27,655 bases of DNA from HGM05232 sp036661515 (GCA_036661515.1 JAVWYO010000024.1:1-27655); one strand, 5' to 3'. Positions 6,960 to 14,761 are shown, counted from the first letter of the stretch. A program made the numbers and translations. Notes: generated by a model not told the origin, from the sequence alone.

Positions 6960-8342
6960 ATGGATAGTAATAATGAAATAGATACAAACCAATGCACCGA
7001 ATGCACTGGTTCTGGTAATTGTGGTGGCTGTTCGGGTTGCTCGGATTGTTCTTCACATCGTGGTAAATTAAATTGTCATAATTGGCTTTCTGATATTCCT
7101 GGTGGATTTAATGACTTTGATATGGTGGAAGTGCAATTTAAAAATACGCGTAAAGCATATTATAAAAATAGCACTAACATAGATCTCACGATAGGAGATA
7201 TGGTTGCCGTAGAAGCAAGTCCAGGTCATGATATAGGTGAAGTTACGCTTATAGGGAAGCTTGTGGCTATCCAAATGAAGAAAGCAAATTTGCGTTCTGA
7301 TGCCGAGATACTTCGAGTATTCCGTAAAGCGAAAACTACCGACTTGGAGCGATATGAGGAGGCAAAGGCTAAGGAAAATGACACAATGATTAGATCTCGC
7401 AAAATTGCTGAAGATTTAAAGCTAAATATGAAAATTGGTGATGTCGAGTATCAAGGTGATGGCAATAAGGCTATATTCTTTTATATTGCTGATGAGCGAG
7501 TAGATTTCCGCCAATTAATAAGGATTCTTGCTGATACATTCAAGATTCGTATAGAAATGAAGCAAATTGGCGCACGTCAAGAGGCAGGAAGGATAGGTGG
7601 AATAGGTCCATGTGGCCGTCCGTTGTGTTGCTCAAGCTGGATGACAAATTTTGTTTCTGTCTCAACGAGTGCTGCGAGGTATCAAGATATATCTCTTAAT
7701 CCACAGAAACTTGCTGGGCAATGTGCAAAATTGAAATGTTGCTTAAACTTTGAAGTGGATACTTATGTCGAAGGTTCAAAGAACATGCCACCCCGAGATG
7801 CACGCCTTGAAACAAAGGATAATACTTATTTCCATTTTAAATCGGATATTTTTGGACGTGAAGTTACATACTCTACCGATAAATCATTCCCAGCTAATTT
7901 GGTTACAATTGGTGTAGATCGTGTATTTGAGGTTATGGCTCTAAATAGGAAAGGGATACGTCCAGAACTGCTTCTTGAAGAGGAAAAAGATGCTAAACCA
8001 GAGAAAAAAGAGTTTGGCGATATTATTGGTCAAGACAGTCTTACGCGATTTGATAAGAACAAGAAGAGGAAGCCACATGGCAATAATCGCTTTGAAAATA
8101 AGGGCGAAAGTGTAAGTGCGCCAGATGGCGTGACTCAAAGGCCACGAGAAAATCGTCCGCCAAGAAATCCTAACAATCCTAATAGTCAGAATACACGAGA
8201 TGATGCTCAGCGACCACGTAATAATAACGAACGTCGTCGTCCACCAAGAGATAACAGGAATTTCAATCGTAATCGCTCTGAACAAAACAATAAACCGGCA
8301 GGTGATGAAGGAAATGTTCAAAAAAATACTGACCCACAATAG
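6960..8342 (+). CDS. ricT: RicT-like PSP1-domain protein with Cys-rich head and disordered tail
   Basis: This 460-residue protein carries the PSP1 domain (about 55-275) with signature clusters GPCGRPLCCSSW and CAKLKCCLNFE, as in B. subtilis RicT/YaaT, an iron-sulfur protein of the RicAFT (Y) complex that directs RNase Y. Two additions stand out. The first 39 residues hold seven Cys (12, 15, 21, 24, 27, 30, 39), enough for an additional metal site. Residues from about 350 are low-complexity, rich in Arg, Asn and Pro, likely disordered and RNA-binding. Bacillus RicT is about 275 residues, so head and tail are extra. It follows rny by nine bases, and its end overlaps the start of gldH. No RicA or RicF partner is visible in the window. 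Confidence 0.88.
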   Translation: MDSNNEIDTNQCTECTGSGNCGGCSGCSDCSSHRGKLNCHNWLSDIPGGFNDFDMVEVQFKNTRKAYYKNSTNIDLTIGDMVAVEASPGHDIGEVTLIGKLVAIQMKKANLRSDAEILRVFRKAKTTDLERYEEAKAKENDTMIRSRKIAEDLKLNMKIGDVEYQGDGNKAIFFYIADERVDFRQLIRILADTFKIRIEMKQIGARQEAGRIGGIGPCGRPLCCSSWMTNFVSVSTSAARYQDISLNPQKLAGQCAKLKCCLNFEVDTYVEGSKNMPPRDARLETKDNTYFHFKSDIFGREVTYSTDKSFPANLVTIGVDRVFEVMALNRKGIRPELLLEEEKDAKPEKKEFGDIIGQDSLTRFDKNKKRKPHGNNRFENKGESVSAPDGVTQRPRENRPPRNPNNPNSQNTRDDAQRPRNNNERRRPPRDNRNFNRNRSEQNNKPAGDEGNVQKNTDPQ

Positions 8343-8805
8343 TGTGTTTGTTGCACTTGTTGCAACAATAATCTTTTTAGTGTGCTTAGGGGCTTGCGCT
8401 CCTAAGCATTCTTCATATAGTGACTTTAAAGATATACCACAAACTGGTTGGTGTAAATCGGCTCCTTATTATTATGAGATGCAATATGCCGATTCGGCAT
8501 TAACTTATGATATATCGTTAAGTATCAGGCATGATAATTACTATTCATATCGTAATTTGTGGCTCTTTGTAGATTATATTTCATCGGATAGTACGATTAA
8601 TCGAGATACGATTAATTGTGAACTTGCTGATGAATTTGGTAATTGGTATAGCTCTGGCTTTGGCACTTCGTACCAATATGAGCAGAAATTAAGAAGTGGA
8701 GTTAGGCCTGCTGATGTTTCTCGTATAGTTGTGTGGCAAGGAATGCGAAAAGATACTATCAATCATCTAAGTAACGTAGGTATTACAGTTTCACCCACCT
8801 TATAG
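8305..8805 (+). CDS. gldH: Gliding-motility-type lipoprotein GldH
   Basis: Starting at ATG 8305 gives 166 residues, the usual size for GldH. A signal segment (about 8-27) ends in a lipobox, LGAC, so the protein should be lipid-anchored after cleavage. The body keeps family-like features: W after the anchor region (TGWCKS), YADSALTYDISLSIRHDNYYSYRNLWLFVDY, and an ending with ISVSPTL-like VGITVSPTL. An ATG at 8314 is equally possible, with AAGGA just before it. The frame stays open much further upstream, but that stretch only shadows the tail of ricT. GldH is needed for gliding and type-IX secretion in flavobacteria; in non-gliding Bacteroidales its role is unclear. It overlaps ricT by 38 bases and ends three bases from the rsgA stop. 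Confidence 0.85.
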   Translation: MKEMFKKILTHNSVFVALVATIIFLVCLGACAPKHSSYSDFKDIPQTGWCKSAPYYYEMQYADSALTYDISLSIRHDNYYSYRNLWLFVDYISSDSTINRDTINCELADEFGNWYSSGFGTSYQYEQKLRSGVRPADVSRIVVWQGMRKDTINHLSNVGITVSPTL

Positions 8806-8808
8806 CGG

Positions 8809-9741
8809 TTAGTATGGTTTGCGATATTTATTATCGCTATTATCTTCTAAGATACTAATGTAGCTTGCATATCTCGATTCACTAATCAGATGATCTTCCA
8901 CCGCTTTTAGCACGGCACAGTTAGGCTCGTGGGTGTGTGTACAATTGTTGTAACGACATTCATGTGATACTTTGAAAATTTCGGGAAAATAATGAGCGAC
9001 TTCGCCGTTTTTAAAGTCAATCGTTCCAAATCCTTTTATTCCAGGTGTGTCTATTATGTATCCTCCTTGTGGCAATTGAAACATTTCGGAGAATGTTGTC
9101 GTGTGCATACCTGTGTGATGTGTAGTGGAAATATCAGAAGTGCGTAGTTCCAATCCTGGTAGCAAACTATTAATAATAGTAGATTTTCCTACGCCAGAAT
9201 TTCCAGAAAATAGAGAAGTGTTGTTACTCGTAAGAGCGCTGAGTTCTGTTATCCCTGTCCCATTTTTTGCAGATACTGTTAGTACTTTATATCCAATTGA
9301 TTCATAAAGATATTTCACCGCATTGCAATATTCCATCTCTTCAGTGTTAAGTAAATCGGTTTTATTGATTACTATTACTACATTTATTCGGTAGGCTTCA
9401 GCCGACGCGAGAAATCTATCGATGAAAGTAGTGCTTGTTATGGGATTCTTAAGAGCAATAATGAGAAAAGCACGGTCGATATTAGCTCCTATAATATGCG
9501 ATTCTTTTGAAAGATTAGAGGCACGACGAATTATATAGTTTTTTCGTTGATCTATTGCGGTGATGAATGATGAGTCTTCATCGCCTTCGGTAATTGTAAC
9601 GATATCTCCAACAGCTATTGGATTCGTTGTTCTGATGCCTTTTATTCTAAAATTGCCTTTTATCTTGCAATTCACAAGTTCCCCTACATCGTTTTTGACG
9701 ATGTACCAACTTCCTGTATTTTTTACAACTAATCCTTTCAT
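8809..9741 (-). CDS. rsgA: Ribosome small subunit-dependent GTPase RsgA
   Basis: This is a circularly permuted GTPase of 310 residues that helps 30S ribosome maturation. The N-terminal OB fold opens MKGLVVKNTGSWYIV. The GTPase motifs come in the permuted order typical of the family: INKTD (G4), then GNSGVGKSTIINSLL (G1), then DTPGIKGFG (G3). The zinc knuckle near the end is HECRYNNCTHTHEPNC. The frame could begin 23 codons earlier at 9810, but homologues start at MKGLV and a promoter box lies inside the longer version, so I use 9741. It is a single gene on the minus strand, convergent with gldH with only three bases between stop codons. Confidence 0.95.
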   Translation of the reverse strand: MKGLVVKNTGSWYIVKNDVGELVNCKIKGNFRIKGIRTTNPIAVGDIVTITEGDEDSSFITAIDQRKNYIIRRASNLSKESHIIGANIDRAFLIIALKNPITSTTFIDRFLASAEAYRINVVIVINKTDLLNTEEMEYCNAVKYLYESIGYKVLTVSAKNGTGITELSALTSNNTSLFSGNSGVGKSTIINSLLPGLELRTSDISTTHHTGMHTTTFSEMFQLPQGGYIIDTPGIKGFGTIDFKNGEVAHYFPEIFKVSHECRYNNCTHTHEPNCAVLKAVEDHLISESRYASYISILEDNSDNKYRKPY

Positions 9742-9747
9742 TGGTTG

Positions 9748-9755
9748 CAAATTTA
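9748..9755 (-). promoter_or_regulatory. -7 box TAAATTTG of rsgA, giving a nearly leaderless mRNA
   Basis: On the minus strand TAAATTTG is an exact TAnnTTTG match whose last base is only six bases before the ATG at 9741. A start seven bases downstream would fall at or next to the A of the ATG, so the message would have almost no leader. Confidence 0.45.
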
Positions 9756-9924
9756 CATAGAATTGGTCGATTTCCACGTCAGTTATATCAAAAAAGTCAA
9801 GACAGTGCAAATTCTTTGCCTAATTTGTATTTATCGCCAATGATGAGGAATAAAAAGGACTAATAATTTGTAATAATGACGCTTTTTTTGAAGCAATGCT
9901 ACACACGAAATATGTGCAATGCTC

Positions 9925-9932
9925 TACTTTTG
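9925..9932 (+). promoter_or_regulatory. Promoter-like box TACTTTTG in a long non-coding gap
   Basis: An exact TAnnTTTG match lies in the 563-base gap between rsgA and the next gene on the plus strand. A transcript would begin near 9939, cover the short reading frame at 10029-10121, and could continue into the secreted-protein gene. Just upstream the 8-mer GCAATGCT occurs twice about 24 bases apart. No other clear feature is seen in the gap except the box at 10192. Confidence 0.35.
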
Positions 9933-10028
9933 TAACATATCAAAGCAAATTAAGGGTATATATGGTAATCTTCAATGATTTTCTATGATAATTGGGATAA
10001 TTATCGGATTAATAAATAAATATAAATA

Positions 10029-10121
10029 ATGGCTTATTCTGATATTATGAAAAGCATAAGGGGGAGGGTGATATTGATTTATTGCTCTCTTTTCGTTTTT
10101 AATTGCGCGGAAAAAGTCTAA
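10029..10121 (+). CDS. Possible 30-residue small membrane peptide
   Basis: ATG 10029 to TAA 10119-10121 encodes 30 residues; a second ATG at 10047 would give the 24-residue MKSIRGRVILIYCSLFVFNC plus AEKV. It is a basic start followed by a hydrophobic stretch, the form of a small membrane peptide or a very short lipoprotein. It lies after the promoter-like box at 9925. A frame this short is common by chance and I recognise no homologue, so it is only a candidate. Confidence 0.2.
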   Translation: MAYSDIMKSIRGRVILIYCSLFVFNCAEKV

Positions 10122-10191
10122 TTTGCATTCATTTCATCAAAGAAATAGAAATATATTATGAATTAATATGTTTTACTTACAAATAAATTTA

Positions 10192-10199
10192 TAAATTTG
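10192..10199 (+). promoter_or_regulatory. -7 box TAAATTTG for the secreted two-module protein
   Basis: An exact TAnnTTTG match implies a start near 10206 and a leader of about 100 bases before the ATG at 10305. This leader contains the upstream frame extension that I do not accept as coding. Confidence 0.55.
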
Positions 10200-10304
10200 C
10201 GATGCACTAACAGATAAGAGTTTCCTATGATTATTTTGAAAAACTGATTGTCCATCTTTTGTCATTGGTGCGTTATTAATTTATTAACCTATAACTTTTT
10301 AATT

Positions 10305-11219
10305 ATGAAAAAAATTACTCATTTGTTATTTTTATGTTTCGCATTATTTGCTTTTACTGCTAATGCTGGTTCTGGAATTTTTATACGTGGAGGTATAAAT
10401 AACTGGGGAACGCCAGCCGATTGGGAATTTGCCGATAAGGGTAACGGCGTTTATACGATTGAAAACAAGGAACTTAAAGGAGCCTTTAAGATTGCTGATG
10501 CTACATGGAGTGATGCGTGCAATTATGGTGGAAACGGTGTGGATATTGTTGCTGGCACATCTTATGAGCTTAAATTAAAGTCAAATGCAAATATTAATGT
10601 TGCTGGTACTATTAAGTGTACAAAAATTACATTTACTAAGTTGGCCGATAAGGCTACATTGCTATTAGAGGGAACCGAAAGTGGCGGTGGCGAGATAAAA
10701 CAGGTATATGTGATGGGAGATAATAATAAATGGATATTTACCGATGAATCGGGAAAATTATCACCTATTGAAGGCGAGACAAAGGTATTTACTGGAACGG
10801 TTACATTTCCAGCAGGCCCTGAATTGTCATTTTGGCGTATTTATGAAGATCTTGGACAAGTGGGCTCATGGGGTTCGGAATCGGGTGAGAATACAAAAGA
10901 ATCCACTATCACTGGTACTTTGAAAAAGGGTAGTGAGGGCTGTATTACTACTGTTCCAGGAACTTATGCTATAACTTTCGACATCTCGACAGGTATGTTT
11001 GATTTAGAAAAGAAATCGGGTGTTGATGGCGTAGAAATGGAAGCTGCTAAGGTTATTGGTGGAGATGGAAATATTACCGTATTGGGTAATCCCCAATCGG
11101 TACTAATATATACGACAAGTGGAGCGTTGATTAGCTCTAAATCTTCGACAGTAGATGTTGCTTCAGGGCTTTATATTGTAGTTGTAGATAATAAAGTGAC
11201 AAAGGTTATTGTAAAATAA
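10305..11219 (+). CDS. Secreted two-module carbohydrate-binding-like protein with C-terminal sorting domain
   Basis: The ATG at 10305 starts a clear signal peptide (MKKITHLLFLCFALF, cut after ANA at residue 21), giving 304 residues; longer upstream starts would bury it. Two beta-rich modules follow. The first (about 23-110) opens IFIRGGINNWG, and the second (about 130-235) opens QVYVMGDNNKW, both resembling the SusE/SusF-type glycan-binding modules of Bacteroidota. The last 55 residues are a sorting domain of the type-IX kind: GDGNITVLGN, IYTTSGALI, SGLYIVVVDNK and a basic VTKVIVK end. It should reach the cell surface. No susC/susD pair or glycoside hydrolase is nearby, so it is an orphan and its ligand is unknown. 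Promoter and terminator flank it closely, so it is likely monocistronic. Confidence 0.75.
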   Translation: MKKITHLLFLCFALFAFTANAGSGIFIRGGINNWGTPADWEFADKGNGVYTIENKELKGAFKIADATWSDACNYGGNGVDIVAGTSYELKLKSNANINVAGTIKCTKITFTKLADKATLLLEGTESGGGEIKQVYVMGDNNKWIFTDESGKLSPIEGETKVFTGTVTFPAGPELSFWRIYEDLGQVGSWGSESGENTKESTITGTLKKGSEGCITTVPGTYAITFDISTGMFDLEKKSGVDGVEMEAAKVIGGDGNITVLGNPQSVLIYTTSGALISSKSSTVDVASGLYIVVVDNKVTKVIVK

Positions 11220-11242
11220 TAGATTTAAAATAATTACCAAAA

Positions 11243-11273
11243 AGCAGTGGGCAAGAATTCTCTACCCACTGCT
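11243..11273. terminator. Bidirectional terminator hairpin
   Basis: AGCAGTGGG (11243-11251) pairs perfectly with CCCACTGCT (11265-11273) around a 13-base loop that itself contains the palindrome AGAATTCT. A T-rich tail (ATTCTTTT) follows on the plus strand and TTTTT follows on the minus strand. It lies between the convergent genes ending at 11219 (+) and 11287 (-) and would serve both. Confidence 0.75.
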
Positions 11274-11286
11274 ATTCTTTTGTCAA

Positions 11287-11454
11287 CTAATTAGCGATAA
11301 AGCCTCCAAGATTGTTGCGGAGATTGTTGTTGTAACTGTAAACGCGAGCAAATTGCTTTAAAAAATCGATAGTTGACTGTTTCGGATTCATAATTTTGCC
11401 AGATTTATTTTTTTCGTTTAAATCGGCGATTGAAAGAGTAACGATTTTGTTCAT
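11287..11454 (-). CDS. Conserved-looking 55-residue protein of unknown function
   Basis: Reading the minus strand from ATG (11454-11452) to TAG (11289-11287) gives 55 residues. It begins MNKIVTLSIADLNEKNKSG and continues MNPKQSTIDFLKQFARVYSY, ending LRNNLGGFIAN. The second half looks like a compact helix with a conserved-type ending; I have an impression of similar short Bacteroidales proteins carrying NPKxST..F..QFAR and ending GFIAN, but could not check this. The frame is uninterrupted, has a normal composition, lies alone in a 486-base gap, and meets a bidirectional terminator 14 bases after its stop. There is no signal peptide or Cys. Its size would make most gene callers miss it. Confidence 0.65.
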   Translation of the reverse strand: MNKIVTLSIADLNEKNKSGKIMNPKQSTIDFLKQFARVYSYNNNLRNNLGGFIAN

Positions 11455-11649
11455 AGGCAAAGCCTTTTTTTAGTTGATTAATTGTAACATTATTATAACG
11501 ATAGTTGCCAATGATTTATTATAATAGCTATAAAATAATTATTCCGTGTTTACTCTTATGTAGCCACGCAGAATTGATATGAAGCCTTATTCATAACGCT
11601 TTTATTCACTTTATCATAATCTTGGGCATTTTGTGTAGATTTTAATTAC

Positions 11650-11657
11650 TATATTTG
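11650..11657 (+). promoter_or_regulatory. -7 box TATATTTG for the PASTA-rluD operon
   Basis: An exact TAnnTTTG match with a TTTG at 11630-11633, 16 bases upstream, that could be the -33 element. Transcription would start near 11664, 42 bases before the ATG at 11706. The rest of the 11455-11705 gap shows no further gene. Confidence 0.6.
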
Positions 11658-11705
11658 TAGCTTGAAATCAAATGTTTTTATTGATATATCGACTTTCTTT
11701 AAAAT

Positions 11706-12368
11706 ATGCTTACTGTGGATAAAGAAAATAATAATAATCAAAAAGGCTTCGCAAAGAAGCACCCGATATTACTTCATTCGTTGCTAATAGTATGTACAGC
11801 ATGCGCTGTTGTGTATTTATCATTGATTCTTATCGATGTGTTTACCGAGCATGGCTCTTATAAAGAGGTGCCAAATGTTAAAGATATGCCTATACGTCAA
11901 GCTATTGATGTCCTTGAAGAAGCTGGGTTTAAGTGGGAGATAACTGATTCAATTTATAATGATAAAATAAAACCAGGAGCTGTTACTGAGCAAAATCCCA
12001 AAGGAAAAGCGCGAGTAAAATCTAATCGTACTATATATTTAGGTATAAATGCGATGTCGCCTCGAACACTGTCATTTCCTAACGTAATGGAAATTTCCGT
12101 AAGGCAAGGGGAGGCAATTTTACAAGGACTTGGCTTTAAAAATATAATAATAGAGACAATTCCATCACCATTTAAAGGCCTAATATTAGAAGCTAAAATT
12201 AATGGGCTTTCGATAACAGCAGGGCGGAAAGTGCCTGCGTCATCACACATAACACTTGTTGTGGGTGATGGTAATGAGTTGAATAATGAGACTGATTCAA
12301 TTGTAGGAACCGATACAACGACAATAGATGACCAAGGAGTAGATATGGGCGTTGACTTTATGCAATAA
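11706..12368 (+). CDS. PASTA-domain membrane protein
   Basis: This 220-residue protein has a short cytoplasmic start, one membrane helix (about 23-45, LLHSLLIVCTACAVVYLSLIL) and two PASTA modules outside. The first (about 53-115) opens EVPNVKDMPIRQAIDVLEEAGF and has the typical EQNPKGKARVKSNRTIYLGI close. The second (about 122-188) opens FPNVMEISVRQGEAILQGLGF and ends ITLVVGDG. A short acidic Asp/Thr-rich tail follows. PASTA modules bind peptidoglycan or muropeptides in kinases and penicillin-binding proteins; here there is no kinase or enzyme domain, so it is a stand-alone cell-wall sensor or scaffold. It ends six bases before rluD. Family and topology are clear; the role is inference. Confidence 0.88.
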   Translation: MLTVDKENNNNQKGFAKKHPILLHSLLIVCTACAVVYLSLILIDVFTEHGSYKEVPNVKDMPIRQAIDVLEEAGFKWEITDSIYNDKIKPGAVTEQNPKGKARVKSNRTIYLGINAMSPRTLSFPNVMEISVRQGEAILQGLGFKNIIIETIPSPFKGLILEAKINGLSITAGRKVPASSHITLVVGDGNELNNETDSIVGTDTTTIDDQGVDMGVDFMQ

Positions 12369-12374
12369 TATATA

Positions 12375-13460
12375 ATGACCGACGAAATAAACATCTCCAA
12401 TATAGAGGATATTGATGATGAAGAATTACAATCCTTAACCACTGAAGATGGGCAGGAAATGTGGGAACATTATCGAGTAGTAGCCGATAAAGGACAGGCG
12501 CAACTACGTGTAGATAAGTTTCTCGTTGTGCGTATTGAAAATGCGTCGAGAAATCGTATTCAGATGGCTGCTGAGGCTGGTTGCATTTTAGTGAATGGCA
12601 AAGCCGTAAAATCAAATTATAAAGTTAAGCCACTTGATGTAGTGACGGTGGTAATGGATCGTCCTCGATATGAAAATGAAATAACTCCAGAGGATATTCC
12701 GCTTGATATTGTATATGAGGATTCAGAGCTTCTTGTTGTGAATAAGCCCGCTGGGCTTGTGGTGCACCCTGGTCATGGCAATTATAGTGGAACTATGGTC
12801 AATGCGCTTGCTTATCATTTTAAAGATGAGCCAGGATATGATGTTAATGACCCACGCATGGGACTCGTACATCGTATTGATAAGGATACTTCGGGGCTAC
12901 TTGTTGTAGCGAAGACACCAAATGCAAAGACTTCGCTTGGATTGCAATTCTTTAATAAAAGTACCACACGCCAATATATAGCCGTAGTGTGGGGCGAGAT
13001 GGACAAAACAGATGGAACAATTGAGGGAAATGTAGGAAGAAACCCCAAAGATCGCCTACAAATGGCTGTATTTCCCGATGGCGATGTGGGGAAAACTGCG
13101 ATTACGCATTATCACACACTGGAAAATTTGGGACATGTAGCTGTGGTTCGTTGCCAGCTTGAAACTGGTAGGACGCATCAAATAAGGGTTCACATGAAGC
13201 ATATTGGTCACACCCTTTTTAATGATGCTCGTTATGGAGGCGACAAAGTTTTGAGAGGAAATACATTTACAAAATATATGCAATTTGTTCAAAACTGTTT
13301 TACGATATGCCCACGACAGGCTTTGCACGCAAAAACGCTTGGATTTATACACCCTAAGACAGGCGAAGAGATGAATTTTGATAGTGAAATACCAAGTGAT
13401 ATGAGTTTATTGATAGAAAAATGGCGGGATTATATTAATTCTCGTCCTAATAATATCTAA
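12375..13460 (+). CDS. rluD: 23S rRNA pseudouridine synthase RluD family
   Basis: This 361-residue RluA-family enzyme makes pseudouridine in rRNA. A family-specific acidic N-terminal extension (1-33) precedes the S4 RNA-binding domain (about 44-93, LRVDKFLVVRIENASRNRIQ and ILVNGKAVKSNYKVKPLD). The catalytic domain has VVNKPAGLVVHPG and the active-site motif GLVHRIDKDTSGLLVVAKT with the catalytic Asp at residue 169. RTHQIRVHMKHIGHTLFNDARYGG is the conserved C-terminal motif. It follows the PASTA gene by six bases and shares its promoter. RluD rather than RluC or RluA is the best label because of the S4 domain and length; the exact target site is inferred. Confidence 0.92.
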   Translation: MTDEINISNIEDIDDEELQSLTTEDGQEMWEHYRVVADKGQAQLRVDKFLVVRIENASRNRIQMAAEAGCILVNGKAVKSNYKVKPLDVVTVVMDRPRYENEITPEDIPLDIVYEDSELLVVNKPAGLVVHPGHGNYSGTMVNALAYHFKDEPGYDVNDPRMGLVHRIDKDTSGLLVVAKTPNAKTSLGLQFFNKSTTRQYIAVVWGEMDKTDGTIEGNVGRNPKDRLQMAVFPDGDVGKTAITHYHTLENLGHVAVVRCQLETGRTHQIRVHMKHIGHTLFNDARYGGDKVLRGNTFTKYMQFVQNCFTICPRQALHAKTLGFIHPKTGEEMNFDSEIPSDMSLLIEKWRDYINSRPNNI

Positions 13461-13499
13461 GAATTTAATATAATGAACATCTAATTAAGAATAATGTAT

Positions 13500-13507
13500 T
13501 AACTTTG
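13500..13507 (+). promoter_or_regulatory. -7 box TAACTTTG for the acyltransferase operon
   Basis: An exact TAnnTTTG match lies 29 bases before the ATG at 13537, in the 76-base gap after rluD. It probably starts the seven-gene run that ends at 19861. Confidence 0.55.
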
Positions 13508-13536
13508 AAAGTTAGAAACGTTTACGACTAATAATT

Positions 13537-14724
13537 ATGGATTGCGAAGAGATTAATATACCAGAAGAATTTAAAGACATTTGCCCAATAAGTGATAATG
13601 AATTTCACGAAAAGATGTCTTTATTAGTTGATGAGCCTGGATTTGAACACGCTGTGCGTTATGTGATGCCCGATGTGAATTATTCAGAGTTTGTTAATAA
13701 TCTTCTTAAAATACAGTCAAAGAGTGAGTTTCAAATCAATGTGATGACTCCATTCTTGGAATTACTGGCAAGTAAAACTACTGGTGGGATAACTGCCGCT
13801 GGGCTTGAAAACATGAAGTATGGAATGGCTTACACAAATATTACCAATCATCGTGATATTGTGCTTGATGCTTCATTTCTAAACTTAGTGTTGTTACGCG
13901 AAAAAATGAACACCACAGAGGTTGCAATAGGTAATAATTTGCTTATATATGATTGGATTGATGTGCTTGTAAAATTGAATAAGAGCTTTATTGTAAGGCG
14001 TGACTTATCGTTACGACCTGCCTTTGAAGCTGCTGTACAATTGTCTAACTATATACATTTTACTATTGCAGAGAAAAAACAATCGGTGTGGATAGCGCAA
14101 CGAGAAGGACGAGCTAAAGATAGTAATGACTTGACCCAAGAGAGTGTTGTGAAAATGCTTGGGATAGGTGGCGGAAAGGAATTTATTGATAATATAAAGG
14201 AACTCAATATAATGCCAGTGTCAATTAGCTATGAATATGACCCTAACGACTATCTGAAGGCTAAAGAATTTCTCTTAAAACGAGATAATCCCGACTTTAA
14301 GAAGTCGCAACGCGATGATTTGTTTAGCATGGAAACAGGATTACTTCAATATAAAGGTAGAATCCATTTTGAGTTTACGCCATGCTTGAATGCTGCGCTT
14401 AATGAGATAGAAGTTGCTGAAGAGAAGACTGAGGCAGTGAAGACAGTTGCTACATCGATAGATAAATCGATACACTCACATTATAAAATATATCCTTGCA
14501 ACTATATTGCACATGATATTATGTATAATACGCGAGAGTTTGCCGATAAATACACTCATGAAGATGAGCTACATTTTAATGAATATGTATCAAAGCAATT
14601 GGCAAAAATAGATATTGATAATCTTACTGAAGCCGATAATATATATTTAAAGGATATAATGATAAAGATGTATGCTAATCCTTTGAGTAATAAACTACAT
14701 GCTTTGTCTGCTGTTAAAAATTGA
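13537..14724 (+). CDS. PlsB/PlsC-type glycerol-phosphate acyltransferase
   Basis: This 395-residue protein carries the acyltransferase blocks in order: motif I as NHRDIVLD (H105, D107, D111), which has the family form seen in Bacteroidota rather than the classic HxxxxD; an Arg-containing FIVRRDLSLR (151-160); motif III as QREGRAKD (188-195); and motif IV as MPVSISYEYDP (226-236). It should add a fatty acyl chain to glycerol-3-phosphate or lysophosphatidic acid at the inner membrane in phospholipid synthesis. No membrane helix is evident, so it would bind the membrane peripherally. The C-terminal third (about 290-395) is not assigned to a domain. It is 37 bases before the membrane phosphoesterase. 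Family sure, substrate step not. Confidence 0.83.
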   Translation: MDCEEINIPEEFKDICPISDNEFHEKMSLLVDEPGFEHAVRYVMPDVNYSEFVNNLLKIQSKSEFQINVMTPFLELLASKTTGGITAAGLENMKYGMAYTNITNHRDIVLDASFLNLVLLREKMNTTEVAIGNNLLIYDWIDVLVKLNKSFIVRRDLSLRPAFEAAVQLSNYIHFTIAEKKQSVWIAQREGRAKDSNDLTQESVVKMLGIGGGKEFIDNIKELNIMPVSISYEYDPNDYLKAKEFLLKRDNPDFKKSQRDDLFSMETGLLQYKGRIHFEFTPCLNAALNEIEVAEEKTEAVKTVATSIDKSIHSHYKIYPCNYIAHDIMYNTREFADKYTHEDELHFNEYVSKQLAKIDIDNLTEADNIYLKDIMIKMYANPLSNKLHALSAVKN

Positions 14725-14761
14725 AGTGCGAATTAAAAACTACACTTAGAGTATAAAATAT

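Noticed and set aside
8200..8304. An extended N-terminus for gldH
   Set aside because: It would place 35 residues before the lipoprotein signal and overlap ricT by over 140 bases; the signal segment and lipobox require a start at 8305 or 8314.
7941..8339. A 132-codon minus-strand frame rich in Ile, Trp and Phe
   Set aside because: It is the mirror of the low-complexity Arg/Asn-rich tail of ricT; repetitive codons there keep the opposite frame open.
9742..9810. A longer RsgA start at 9810
   Set aside because: The extra 23 residues lack family similarity and contain the promoter box; MKGLV at 9741 is the usual beginning.
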